IMG/VR virus record: IMGVR_UViG_3300032304_001838
Coordinates: 1 to 29,891 of that record
DNA from: a virus
Direction: 5' to 3' (one strand)
Length of the DNA stretch: 29,891 nt
Shown: in pieces, positions 1 through 9,201 of the stretch
How positions within the stretch are numbered: the stretch's first letter is position 1
Layout of the letters: every line of letters starts with the position of its first letter
Translations under genes and position numbers: made by a program
The notes under the pieces: model-generated
What the model was told of the DNA's origin: nothing
Database searches by the model: none
The model's input: the letters and a program-made list of their open reading frames with translations, nothing else

Positions 1-27
1 GCTTTATTAGCAGCATATAACGCATAA
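1..27 (+). CDS. 3' end of a truncated gene
   Basis: Reading from base 1 gives the residues ALLAAYNA and then a TAA stop at 25-27. Only eight codons are visible, so no function can be assigned. The frame is the same as that of the adhesin gene left open at the end of the window, so it may be the last eight codons of that gene if the molecule is circular. It could equally be an unrelated upstream gene. Confidence 0.35.
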   Translation, partial: ALLAAYNA

Positions 28-43
28 AAATAAATGAAATAAG

Positions 44-205
44 ATGCCTATACAAGAATGTCAGTTAAATGGAAAAGATGGTTATAAGTGGGGAAATGAA
101 GGAAAATGCTATATCCATAATAATACACCATCTTCAAAAAAAGAAGCGAAAAGAAAGGCTTTAGAGCAAGGATTAGCAATTGGATTTAAAAATGAAGATA
201 AGTAA
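44..205 (+). CDS. small conserved phage protein (GYKWG...GKCY type)
   Basis: A 53-residue ORF starting at ATG 44. It carries the pattern NGKDGYKWGNEGKCY (residues 10-24), followed by a basic helix (SKKEAKRKALEQGLAI). I recognise this layout (GxKWGxxGKCY then a Lys/Arg-rich helix ending in QGxAI) from small uncharacterised proteins in many phage structural and packaging modules; its function is not known to me. Two Cys are present (C6, C22), so a metal site inside one chain is unlikely unless it dimerises. Its last 14 bases overlap the next gene, which suggests translational coupling. Confidence 0.6.
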   Translation: MPIQECQLNGKDGYKWGNEGKCYIHNNTPSSKKEAKRKALEQGLAIGFKNEDK

Positions 206-518
206 GGATTTACAAAAGTTATTAAATGATTTTGGAAGAGATACAGTAGATGATATTGTAAGTGAGATTGTAAGAAAAAACGTAATCAAAACTGGAGCCT
301 TAAAAAACAGCATAGACTATGATATATTTAATGAAGGAGATGATCTTGTTATTAGATTTGAAATGATTGAATATGGAAAGTTTGTTGATGAAGGAACGAT
401 TTATATAAAACCAAGAGAGTTTTTTAATAAAGTGATTGAAAGAAATTATATTAGATTAGGTGAGAGTTTAGAAGATGAAATCGCTGAGGAGTTTTATAGA
501 GCCTTAGGAATAAAATAA
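192..518 (+). CDS. HK97 gp10-like head-tail/tail completion protein
   Basis: 108 residues from ATG 192; an in-frame TTG at 180 exists but ATG is preferred, and it overlaps the previous stop by 14 bases. Two signatures of the HK97 gp10 family are visible: TGALKNSI at residues 34-41 and YGKFVDEGT at 61-69. An amphipathic N-terminal helix precedes them, and the length is typical of the family. In related siphophages these proteins act at the head-tail interface or in tail completion. It lies directly upstream of distal-tail genes, not next to the portal, which is unusual here. Family assignment is fairly secure; the exact position in the virion is inferred. Confidence 0.7.
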   Translation: MKISKDLQKLLNDFGRDTVDDIVSEIVRKNVIKTGALKNSIDYDIFNEGDDLVIRFEMIEYGKFVDEGTIYIKPREFFNKVIERNYIRLGESLEDEIAEEFYRALGIK

Positions 519-528
519 AGAAAATAAA

Positions 529-1992
529 ATGTTTAATACTACAATACTTGGAACACCATCATATTTATCACCGATGAATGTTGAGTTTAATACAACATAT
601 ACTCTAAATAATTTAGGTTCAACGGCTGATAATTTTAAATATGTTGTTAAACTTTATGAATGGAGTTCGCCATCAGGACCAACACAGAGTTTAGGCAGAG
701 AATTAATAGTTCCAAGACCTATAAATGGACGTGGAAAGTACTCACCATTTAAATCTATATTACCAGAATTAACTTATGATTTACAATTAATAAATGGCAC
801 TGGTATATTTGGGGCAATATCTAATAATTCATTATCAAAATACTGGATTGAATATGGATATTCATATGATCCTAATTTAGATATAACACTTGGTAATATA
901 CAACAAGTAATTATAGGAAGTTCTTCTTTTTTTGGATTTACATTTTCATCACCACATAATTTAGAAATAGGTGATACAATAAATATATCAACTCAAAATC
1001 CATTTTTTGGTGGCACTTCTTCAATAGTTCCAACAGGATTTGGAACATTTAGTTTTGTTACTGATAGTATATTCTCATCAGCATCAAATGTCTCAATCGG
1101 AATTATAAATAATGCTGAGAGATTTAATGGAACATCATCAGAGTTCTGGGGATTTAATGGAAGAAGACAATATAGTGAGATAAACTTTCCATATGAAGAT
1201 AATTATATTATTAATGGAGTAAATACAGGAAGGAAGTTTTTAACTAAATATGAAAACAATTCGATTGATTCATCAAAGAAAGTTAAATCAGGTCAGTGGG
1301 AAACAATTTCACTTATTGTTGATGGAAATACTTGGACTGGTAATACAACAAGTAATGTTTATAATTTTTATAATAATAGTAAAGCAATTATAGGTAGTTT
1401 TTCATCATCACAATCAATAAGTGGTGATTTGTTAAGACGTATATCTTATATTGGACCACAGAATTTAATTAACGCGACAATAACTATACCAACAGGAACA
1501 AGATTTTATTCTTTTCAAATTAAAAATATAATTGGATTAACAAGTTCAGAAGTTAAATTTTATGAAATAGATGATCAATGCTCGGAATATAAAAACGTTA
1601 GATTAATGTTTTTAAACTCACTTGGAGGATTTGATTTTTGGAATTTTGAATTGGATGATAAAAAAAGTTATACAGTAACCAGAAATGAATATAAGAAAGA
1701 ATTAGATTTTGAATATAATATAGGTGATAGAGAAAGGACTATAATGAGTCAGATAGTTAAAGAACAACACGTAATAAATACGAATTGGATTATTGAAGAT
1801 GATTATAATTTTTTATCAGAAGAGTTAATGATCTCACCAGAAGTTTATGTAATAGATGAGGATAATGGTAATATATTTCCTATAATAATAACAGATAATA
1901 ATGTAATGTTTAAAAATACTTTTAGAGATAAAATTTTCAATCTGACTCTGACATATGAGACGAGTTATGATATAAGAACACAAAATATGTAA
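529..1992 (+). CDS. putative distal tail / baseplate protein
   Basis: 487 residues, beta-rich, Ser/Asn/Gly-rich, with no signal peptide or membrane segment. The N-terminal part looks like beta-sandwich material. The C-terminal third contains NSLGGFDFWNFEL (about residues 363-375) followed by a charged segment and SPEVYVIDEDNG. I associate this arrangement with tail-tip proteins of Bacteroidota phages that precede a large hub protein. The stop and the next start share one base (TAATG), so the two are probably translationally coupled and work together. No catalytic motif is visible. Assignment rests on context and a remembered family pattern, not on a search. Confidence 0.5.
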   Translation: MFNTTILGTPSYLSPMNVEFNTTYTLNNLGSTADNFKYVVKLYEWSSPSGPTQSLGRELIVPRPINGRGKYSPFKSILPELTYDLQLINGTGIFGAISNNSLSKYWIEYGYSYDPNLDITLGNIQQVIIGSSSFFGFTFSSPHNLEIGDTINISTQNPFFGGTSSIVPTGFGTFSFVTDSIFSSASNVSIGIINNAERFNGTSSEFWGFNGRRQYSEINFPYEDNYIINGVNTGRKFLTKYENNSIDSSKKVKSGQWETISLIVDGNTWTGNTTSNVYNFYNNSKAIIGSFSSSQSISGDLLRRISYIGPQNLINATITIPTGTRFYSFQIKNIIGLTSSEVKFYEIDDQCSEYKNVRLMFLNSLGGFDFWNFELDDKKSYTVTRNEYKKELDFEYNIGDRERTIMSQIVKEQHVINTNWIIEDDYNFLSEELMISPEVYVIDEDNGNIFPIIITDNNVMFKNTFRDKIFNLTLTYETSYDIRTQNM

Positions 1993-4900
1993 TGAGATTT
2001 GAAGTAATTGTAAAAATAAATGGTGTAAATCAATACTTGGAGACTTCGGATTATGCTTCATTTCCAATAAACTATAATATAGCAGATATAGAAGATATAT
2101 CTAAAAAGAATTCTTCATATTCTAAAACCTTATCTTTTCCAGATACAAAAAATAATAGAAAAGTTTTTGAATATATTTATTCGATTCAATCAGATTCGAC
2201 TTTTGATCCAACTAAAAAATCAAGATGTTGGATTATAAAAGATACTTTAACTCAATTAGAAGGATTCCTTCAATTAACCGATATAGTATATGATAATGAA
2301 GGAAATAGATCATCATATAATTGTGTTATTTATGCTGATAATGGTAATCTATTTACAAATATAGGAGAAAAATTATTAACAGATTTAAATTTAAGTCAAT
2401 TCGACCATAATTGGACTATAAACTCAATCACTCAAAGTTGGACCAGAGATTATACAAATGGTTATTATTATCCATTGATTGATTATGGATTTGGATTAGA
2501 TACACAAAAGTTAAGTAGTGGTTTATCAGTAAATTATTTTTATCCATCATATTATTTAAAGCCAATAGTAGATCAGATAATACTGGAAGGTGGTTATTCA
2601 TATACATCAGATTTTTTAAATAGTTTTGATTTTAAAAACATAGTTATTCCTTTTTCTAATAAGAATTTGGTTCCGAGTTTTTCGAATACATTAGTTTTTC
2701 AAAATGATGGTTTATTATTTAGTGCGAATCCAACTGGATCAGTGTCGGTAATTTCAAATTCATCACAATTTGGAAGTTCAATAACATCTTTTAATGCTGG
2801 AAATGACATTTATGATCCTAATTCTTTTTATAATATAACAGGAAGAGTTTATCAGAATGGTATATCAGATCCAATAGCTCAAAGATTTGGAGTAAAGATT
2901 GATATAACTTATATAGATTATAGTGGATCAACAGATGGATGGCCTTTTGACGGAGATATACTAATTTGGATTAAAAGAAGTAGATCACAACAGACAGGAG
3001 TAACAGTGTCGAACTGGGTGAATACACCAACTTATAATCAATTTTATTCATATCCAAGTATTCCATTTTTAAGCACTTCGTTTTATTCAATGAGATATGT
3101 TGGAATTCCTCAAAATGAGATAACACATACAAATTTAGGTGGTAATGTTTGGAGATTAGAAGGAACAATATATTCAAAATACTTAACAGGTGAAGATATA
3201 GCAAGGACTCCTTTATATTCAGGTGAGGAGGTTAGATTCTTCGCTGAATCAACTAATATATCTGATCCATCAGTAGCTTTTACAATAGCAACTTCATCAG
3301 TTGTTTTTAGTGAAGTTGATTCTAATCAAACAACAATTGGATCTCTTATATCTTTTAATAATAATATACCTAAAAACATAAAGCAGAAAGATTTTTTATC
3401 TTCTATTATGAAAGCGTTCAATCTTTATGTTGAACCAGATAAAAATAATCTAAACAATTTAATAATTGAACCAAGAGATGATTATTACAGGAAATACCAA
3501 GTTATAAAAGATTGGTCAGATAAATTAGATGTTAGTAAAAATATAACTTCTCAAATTTTATCTAATACTCAAAATAGAATAAATTATTTCACATATAAAG
3601 AAGATAAAGATTATTATAACTCAGTATATAAAACAAATACTGGACAGATTTTTGGTGAATATAAAAGTGAGACAAATAATGAATTTACAAATGGAGAGAA
3701 AAAAGTTGAATTGATATTCTCACCAACTCCTATAAATAAAATTACACAAACAAATGATGTTTATGCTCCAACTATTGTAAATTATAATAATGGTAATTTT
3801 ACAAAAGTGGATGGTATGAATTTAAGACTTTTATATAAAAATCTTTTAGGCTTAAATGGTGATATATTCAAGGTTAGAAATAGTAATAATAATCAAAGTT
3901 TTACTCAAAGTTTTTATCCATATGCTGGACCAATGAATGATCCTTTAAGCCCAACATATTCATTAAACTTTGGTCAAGTAGATATGTTTTATAATGGTTA
4001 TAATGAAACCATAAATAATTTATTTTTTAATTATTATCAAAATCAAGTTGAAGAATTAAATAATAAAAACGCCAGATTAATTACAGCGTATTTTAAATTA
4101 GATCCACAAGATATATCTAATTTTAGATTTAGTGATTTAATCTTCTTTAAATATAAAGGAACAGAAGGTTATTATAGAGTTAATAAAATTGTTGATTATG
4201 ATCCATCAGTTAATGCAACAACTAAAGTTGAATTAATAACAGCGATTGATTATAAGATAAAAAGAAGCAGAAGATTCTCTAAACCAATAGCTGATTCAGT
4301 AAGACCAGGTCCGATTGGAACGATTGGAACGATTGGAATTGGTGTAGGAATAATTGGAGATGGAATCGGAGTGGTTGTTAATGGAGATAATAACTCTTTT
4401 GTTGGGCCGAAATCATTATTGATTGGTGATGATAATAGTGTAAGCACGAGAGGATCAGTTGGAGTTTTAGGAGATTTAAATCAAGTTAGTGGTGAGTATA
4501 TACTGACAACTGGTGTTAGAAATAGATTATTGGGTCAGAATCTTGTTGTTTTTGGAAATGATAATAATTTACAAGGTGTTACAAACTCATATGCAATTGG
4601 ATCAGGTATAACATTAACTCAATCTAATACGACTATTATTACAAATGATATAATAAGTATATCAGCCTCACAGATTAATATAAATGGGACTATATCAGGC
4701 TCGTTCTCTATTCCAACTAATTATATTTCAACAACTATAACGAATTTAAATACAACTTTAATTCCTGGTAATTTATTACAACCTGGAAGTTTATATAGAA
4801 TTGATACAGAAGAAACGACCTATAAGAATAATGGTATATTCTTAACTGCGATTACAACAAATGAGTTAGATAAGAAAGGAACTATTATATTTTTAGCACC

Positions 4901-6455
4901 TGGAACATATCAAACAACAACTGATGGTTTTGGTAACGTTTGGTTAGGAATATGGCAACCAACTTTAACACCATCAGTTGGTGATTTAGTAATATGGGCT
5001 GGTTTAGTATGGAGTAATGTTAATGGTTTAGTTGGAGCATCAATTGATGAATATACTTTAGATTCTGAATGGAGTCCGATTGGAAGAAATACTTTTTCTA
5101 ATGGAGAATATATTGAAATGTTTTTAGGTTGTCAATATGATTACACTAATAATTGGATTGAAAAACAATTTGATGGAAATAGTAATATAGTTGGAGTCTC
5201 ATATATAACAGCAACAACAATTTCTTTAACAATAAATCCAACCAGCGTAACGGATTGGAATGCCAATACACTTTATGCTTTATTTTATGAAAATAATGTT
5301 CCTTTTGGAATTTGGAATAATATTACAACACAATTAATTAAAAATAAATGTTCTTCTATTTATAATAATAGAACAAGTGGTTCTATATCTGGTAATACAA
5401 TTCCATTATCTATATTTGATAATATAGAAGTTGATATAGTTGATAATAATAATGAAGGACAAATATCAAATAATAATCAAATAAATCAAACTTTTTTTGA
5501 TATACTCAAAAACTCAAATAAAGGTAGTATAATTGGTAATGAGAATACTTTTGGTGGTAGTTTATCTCTTAGACAAAACTATAATAATGGTGATATAAGT
5601 AATAATGAACTTAAAGGTAACCTACAATATAATGGAAATAATGGTCAAATAAATAATAATATTGGTTTATTTAGTGGTGATAACGTTGAATTTAATACAA
5701 ACTCTGGTGGTATTGGTAGTAATCAAGGACCTATAATATATAATTCAAATAATGGTGAAATATCTTCTTCAACAAATATACAATTTAACTCCAATAATGG
5801 ATATATAACTGCAAATACATCTTCAAGTGTAATATATAATTCAAATTTGGGAAATATAACCAGTAATACGAATGGTGATATATCTAATAATTTTAATGGT
5901 GGTAATATTAATAGTAATTCAAATACTGGCGTTATTAGTAATAATTTTAATGGTAGTGATATTTTTAATAATTCAAATACTGGTGATATAACTTTTAATT
6001 CTAATTTAGGAGTTATAGTAAATAATATAAATGCTGGAAATATATCTTTAAACTCAAATGATGGTCAAATTGATAGTAACTCTTGTGAAGACATTTTTAA
6101 TAATTCAAATTCAGGAAATATAAGTAGTAATTCAAATACTGGTGATATAGAATTTAATAATAATAATGGTGATATATCAAATAATTCAAATGGTGGTCCT
6201 ATTCAAAGTAATTCAAATTTAGGTTCTATTGATAATAATAGTAATACTCAAAAAATTAATCTTAATTCTAATAATGGTTCAATAGGTGGAAATGACAACG
6301 AGATAGCAGATATATCTAATAATCAAAATAATGGTGTAATATTAAATAACACAGGATCAGGTGGTCCTTGGAATATACAGAATAACATAAACAATGGTTT
6401 TATATCTGGAAACTTTATAGCAGATGTTGATGATACTATTGTTAATAAAACATAA
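1992..6455 (+). CDS. giant tail hub/tip protein with Asn-rich repeat region
   Basis: 1487 residues, starting in the TAATG overlap with the previous gene. The N-terminal ~780 residues resemble tail-hub proteins of Bacteroidota siphophages (early motif YSKTLSFPDT and a later hub-like segment up to ITAIDYKIKRSRRF). Residues ~790-885 form short Gly/Asn repeats such as SLLIGDDNSV, VGVLGDLNQV and SYAIGSGITL, reminiscent of YadA-type head repeats. A middle domain (~910-1090) has fibre-like motifs (PGSLYRID, GDLVIWAGLVWSN). Residues ~1150-1475 are an array of nonapeptides. Likely role: tail tip with a built-in receptor-binding or spike region. No peptidase or glycanase motif is seen. Hub identity is inferred from position just before the tape measure and from size. 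Confidence 0.6.
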   Translation: MRFEVIVKINGVNQYLETSDYASFPINYNIADIEDISKKNSSYSKTLSFPDTKNNRKVFEYIYSIQSDSTFDPTKKSRCWIIKDTLTQLEGFLQLTDIVYDNEGNRSSYNCVIYADNGNLFTNIGEKLLTDLNLSQFDHNWTINSITQSWTRDYTNGYYYPLIDYGFGLDTQKLSSGLSVNYFYPSYYLKPIVDQIILEGGYSYTSDFLNSFDFKNIVIPFSNKNLVPSFSNTLVFQNDGLLFSANPTGSVSVISNSSQFGSSITSFNAGNDIYDPNSFYNITGRVYQNGISDPIAQRFGVKIDITYIDYSGSTDGWPFDGDILIWIKRSRSQQTGVTVSNWVNTPTYNQFYSYPSIPFLSTSFYSMRYVGIPQNEITHTNLGGNVWRLEGTIYSKYLTGEDIARTPLYSGEEVRFFAESTNISDPSVAFTIATSSVVFSEVDSNQTTIGSLISFNNNIPKNIKQKDFLSSIMKAFNLYVEPDKNNLNNLIIEPRDDYYRKYQVIKDWSDKLDVSKNITSQILSNTQNRINYFTYKEDKDYYNSVYKTNTGQIFGEYKSETNNEFTNGEKKVELIFSPTPINKITQTNDVYAPTIVNYNNGNFTKVDGMNLRLLYKNLLGLNGDIFKVRNSNNNQSFTQSFYPYAGPMNDPLSPTYSLNFGQVDMFYNGYNETINNLFFNYYQNQVEELNNKNARLITAYFKLDPQDISNFRFSDLIFFKYKGTEGYYRVNKIVDYDPSVNATTKVELITAIDYKIKRSRRFSKPIADSVRPGPIGTIGTIGIGVGIIGDGIGVVVNGDNNSFVGPKSLLIGDDNSVSTRGSVGVLGDLNQVSGEYILTTGVRNRLLGQNLVVFGNDNNLQGVTNSYAIGSGITLTQSNTTIITNDIISISASQININGTISGSFSIPTNYISTTITNLNTTLIPGNLLQPGSLYRIDTEETTYKNNGIFLTAITTNELDKKGTIIFLAPGTYQTTTDGFGNVWLGIWQPTLTPSVGDLVIWAGLVWSNVNGLVGASIDEYTLDSEWSPIGRNTFSNGEYIEMFLGCQYDYTNNWIEKQFDGNSNIVGVSYITATTISLTINPTSVTDWNANTLYALFYENNVPFGIWNNITTQLIKNKCSSIYNNRTSGSISGNTIPLSIFDNIEVDIVDNNNEGQISNNNQINQTFFDILKNSNKGSIIGNENTFGGSLSLRQNYNNGDISNNELKGNLQYNGNNGQINNNIGLFSGDNVEFNTNSGGIGSNQGPIIYNSNNGEISSSTNIQFNSNNGYITANTSSSVIYNSNLGNITSNTNGDISNNFNGGNINSNSNTGVISNNFNGSDIFNNSNTGDITFNSNLGVIVNNINAGNISLNSNDGQIDSNSCEDIFNNSNSGNISSNSNTGDIEFNNNNGDISNNSNGGPIQSNSNLGSIDNNSNTQKINLNSNNGSIGGNDNEIADISNNQNNGVILNNTGSGGPWNIQNNINNGFISGNFIADVDDTIVNKT
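5440..6430 (+). repeat. DNA array encoding degenerate xNxNxGxIx nonapeptides
   Basis: Within the giant tail gene, this stretch codes for about 30 imperfect 9-residue units such as NNSNTGDIT, FNSNLGVIV, LNSNDGQID, SNSNTGDIE and FNNNNGDIS. Every unit keeps Asn at positions 2 and 4, usually Gly at 6, and Ile/Val at 8. At DNA level the 27-base unit varies around aattcaaatactggtgatata. The nine-residue period with one buried aliphatic residue suggests a parallel beta-roll or solenoid. Confidence 0.85.
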
Positions 6456-6495
6456 TGAATAAAAATATATTTAATAAAAGAATAAAATCATAAAA

Positions 6496-9168
6496 ATGGC
6501 AAAAGAATTAGTTTTTGATGTTAAGGTAAATAATTTAGATGATGCTCAAAAAAGTTTTGGACAACTTAAAGAAGATGTTAAGAATTTAAGGAGAGAGTTA
6601 GAATCAACTCCAATTGGATCAAAAAGATTTGAAGAATTAACGGCTGAAATCCAGAAGGCTGGATTTCAAATGAGAGAAGTTAAAAAAGATCTTAGAGAAA
6701 TGTCATCTGGTGCTCAACAATTAGGTGATTTATCAGAAGGAGCATCAGCAATTACAAGAGGATTCGCAATGGCAGCCTCAGCAGCCGCACTTTTTGGAGA
6801 AGAAAATGAAAAGGCAGCTCAAGAAGCAATTAAAAACGTAGTAGCTTTAACAAGTTTGGCTGAAGGTTTAGGACAAATACCACAAATGGTTAAAGGACTT
6901 GGTAAGGCTTTTGATGTTTTGAAAGCCAATCCTTTTATATTAATAACAGCGGCAGTGATTGGATTACTGGCAGCAACTGGTAATCTTGATGATATAATGC
7001 AGATTTTAAGTGATACTTTTAATCAAATAATGGAATCTATTGGACCAGTTATTGATGAATTACTCACACTTTTATCAGATGCAATAGAGCCATTGTTAAA
7101 ACTCTTAATGCCATTATTGAAATTAGCTCTAATTCCATTACAATTAGCGTTTAAGGCTCTGGCAGTTGTTTTAGAGTTAATAACTCCGACCATAGAAGTT
7201 ATATCATTGGCAATACAAGAGTTATCAGGATTTTTATTAAATATAGCCGATGCGGTTTTAGGAGCAGTTGATTCATTTTTATCTTTTATTGGAGTTAGTA
7301 GTGAGGTTGATAAGGGCGTTAAGAAGACTAAGGTCAATATGGAGGATTTAAAAAAGACTCAAGAAGATTTTAGATCATCTAATGATATTTTAAATAAGTC
7401 ATATCAAAGACAGATTGATTTAATGAAGGCTCAAGGAAAATCTATTGATGATATAGAGACAAAAGAGTTGAATTTAATAAAGGTTAAGTTAAGTCAAGCA
7501 GAAGCCGAGTTCAAGATAGCACAATCAATAAGAACAAGATTAGAATTAGAAGGAAAGGCTTTAACTGGTGATCAGTTAAAGTTATATAATGATGTTGAAC
7601 AGAATTTCTTGGATTTAAAGAATCAAGTCGCAATAAAAGAAGCTGAGATTGATAAGAGAAGAAAAGAAGAGAGTAAAAAGGATGCTGAAGATAGAAATAA
7701 AAACTCTGAAAAATCTTATGATGAATTATTAAAGAAACAACAAGACTTTATAGCAAAAGCAAATAAGGACTTAGATACAGAATATGTTAAAAAGCAGACT
7801 CAATTATATTCAGACTTCGGATCTGGTTTAATAAAAACAGAAGAAGAGTTAAATAAAAAACTTGATGATTTGGATAGTCAAAAGTTAATCAGTCAAAAGA
7901 TTAATTTACAAAAACAAATCGATGAAGTTAATAATAATGAAAAGATTAAAAAAGAAGATAAGATTAAATTAACAACTCAACTTGGTGATCAGATTATTAA
8001 GTTAGATAATGATATAGCAAAAAGATTAGTTGAAAATACTAAAAAGAATAATGCCGAGCAAGAAAAGAAAGATAAAGAAAATTTTGATAAGAAGTATGGT
8101 CAAGAAAAGTTAGATTTAGTTAAGAAGTATAATGATGGTGAAATTAAGGCAAAAGAAGATTTAGATATAAAACTGGCAGAATTAGATTTAAAAAGATCTA
8201 ATGAAGAATTACAAAAGTTAGATGTAGGATCAAAAGAATATATTGATAAATTAACTGAAATTACTAATAAGGAGATTGATTTAAAGCAACAGAAGGCAGA
8301 TAGAGTAGTACAGATACAAGATGATGAAATTGAAAGGATTAAAAAAGCTCAAGATAAAAAGAAGGCAGAAGATGAGAAAGAATTAAAAAAGAAAACCGAT
8401 TCTATTAAGGCCGTAATTAATTCAGTTAATCTTATATCAAACATTGGTGCTGGATTTGATTCATTATTTTCTAATATAGTGGCTGGATTTGGAAATATAT
8501 CTGCGGGTGCCGAAAAATTCGCCAATACTTTAGTTACTGCCAAGACAACTGCTGAAAAGGTAGCAGCTGGATTAGAATTGGCAGGCAAGATAGCAGGTGA
8601 GATAGGAAATATATTAAGTCAGAACTCGGAAAGAAATCTAATGAAGATTGAAGAAGAGAAAAATGCTGAAATAATGGCTTTAGAAGAACAGAAAAATGCT
8701 GGAATAATTTCTGAAGCACAATTTAATGCCGCAAAAGAAAAGATTGATAATGCCGCAAGAAAAAAAGAGTTACAAGAAAAGAGAAAAGCTTTTAATCAAA
8801 ATAAGGCAATTAAAATTTCAGAAGCAGTTATAGCAACTGCTCAAGCGATTGTGGCAGCTCAAATACTGCCATTTCCTCTTAACACAATACAAACAGTAAT
8901 AGCAGCAGCGGTTGGAGCAGCTCAAATTGGAATAATAGCCGCTCAAAAATTTCCAGAAGGTGGTGGATCTGGTGGATCTGGTGGATCTGGATCTATATCA
9001 ACACCATCAATTCCGAATACAGGAGCAGTTGGAGGAGCAACGGAAGTGTCAAACCAGCCTAATCTTGTACAAAGAGGATTAGAGGCTCAAAAAGTTTATA
9101 TATTAGAGTCAGAAATAACAGATTCTCAAAACAGAGTTGATGTTATAGAAACAAGAGCCAGATTTTAA
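6496..9168 (+). CDS. tail tape measure protein
   Basis: 890 residues with the classic tape-measure build. Residues 1-70 are a charged coiled coil, 90-165 are Ala-rich and hydrophobic (including NPFILITAAVIGLLAATGNL), and 185-265 are a very hydrophobic Leu/Ile/Val block. Residues ~275-640 are a long Lys/Glu/Asp/Gln coiled coil. A second hydrophobic patch follows at ~640-690 (INSVNLISNIGAGFDSLF), then another helical block, a Gly/Ser linker (GGGSGGSGGSGS, ~822-833) and a short C-terminal tail. These proteins set tail length and are ejected with the DNA; the hydrophobic blocks fit membrane insertion. It sits immediately after the tail-hub genes and before the prohead protease, which is a non-standard order. 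No lytic transglycosylase motif is recognised. Confidence 0.88.
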   Translation: MAKELVFDVKVNNLDDAQKSFGQLKEDVKNLRRELESTPIGSKRFEELTAEIQKAGFQMREVKKDLREMSSGAQQLGDLSEGASAITRGFAMAASAAALFGEENEKAAQEAIKNVVALTSLAEGLGQIPQMVKGLGKAFDVLKANPFILITAAVIGLLAATGNLDDIMQILSDTFNQIMESIGPVIDELLTLLSDAIEPLLKLLMPLLKLALIPLQLAFKALAVVLELITPTIEVISLAIQELSGFLLNIADAVLGAVDSFLSFIGVSSEVDKGVKKTKVNMEDLKKTQEDFRSSNDILNKSYQRQIDLMKAQGKSIDDIETKELNLIKVKLSQAEAEFKIAQSIRTRLELEGKALTGDQLKLYNDVEQNFLDLKNQVAIKEAEIDKRRKEESKKDAEDRNKNSEKSYDELLKKQQDFIAKANKDLDTEYVKKQTQLYSDFGSGLIKTEEELNKKLDDLDSQKLISQKINLQKQIDEVNNNEKIKKEDKIKLTTQLGDQIIKLDNDIAKRLVENTKKNNAEQEKKDKENFDKKYGQEKLDLVKKYNDGEIKAKEDLDIKLAELDLKRSNEELQKLDVGSKEYIDKLTEITNKEIDLKQQKADRVVQIQDDEIERIKKAQDKKKAEDEKELKKKTDSIKAVINSVNLISNIGAGFDSLFSNIVAGFGNISAGAEKFANTLVTAKTTAEKVAAGLELAGKIAGEIGNILSQNSERNLMKIEEEKNAEIMALEEQKNAGIISEAQFNAAKEKIDNAARKKELQEKRKAFNQNKAIKISEAVIATAQAIVAAQILPFPLNTIQTVIAAAVGAAQIGIIAAQKFPEGGGSGGSGGSGSISTPSIPNTGAVGGATEVSNQPNLVQRGLEAQKVYILESEITDSQNRVDVIETRARF

Positions 9169-9201
9169 TTCAACGATAAACAAAAAATTATATTTATAAA
9201 T

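Noticed and set aside
5440-6430. Possible CRISPR array or diversity-generating cassette because of regular repeats.
   Set aside because: The repeats are coding and degenerate, there are no constant repeats with unique spacers, and no Cas or reverse transcriptase genes are present.
9190-9199. TATAAATA-like strings upstream of genes, as in T4 late promoters.
   Set aside because: Such strings are frequent by chance in AT-rich DNA, and no T4-type late transcription proteins were seen.
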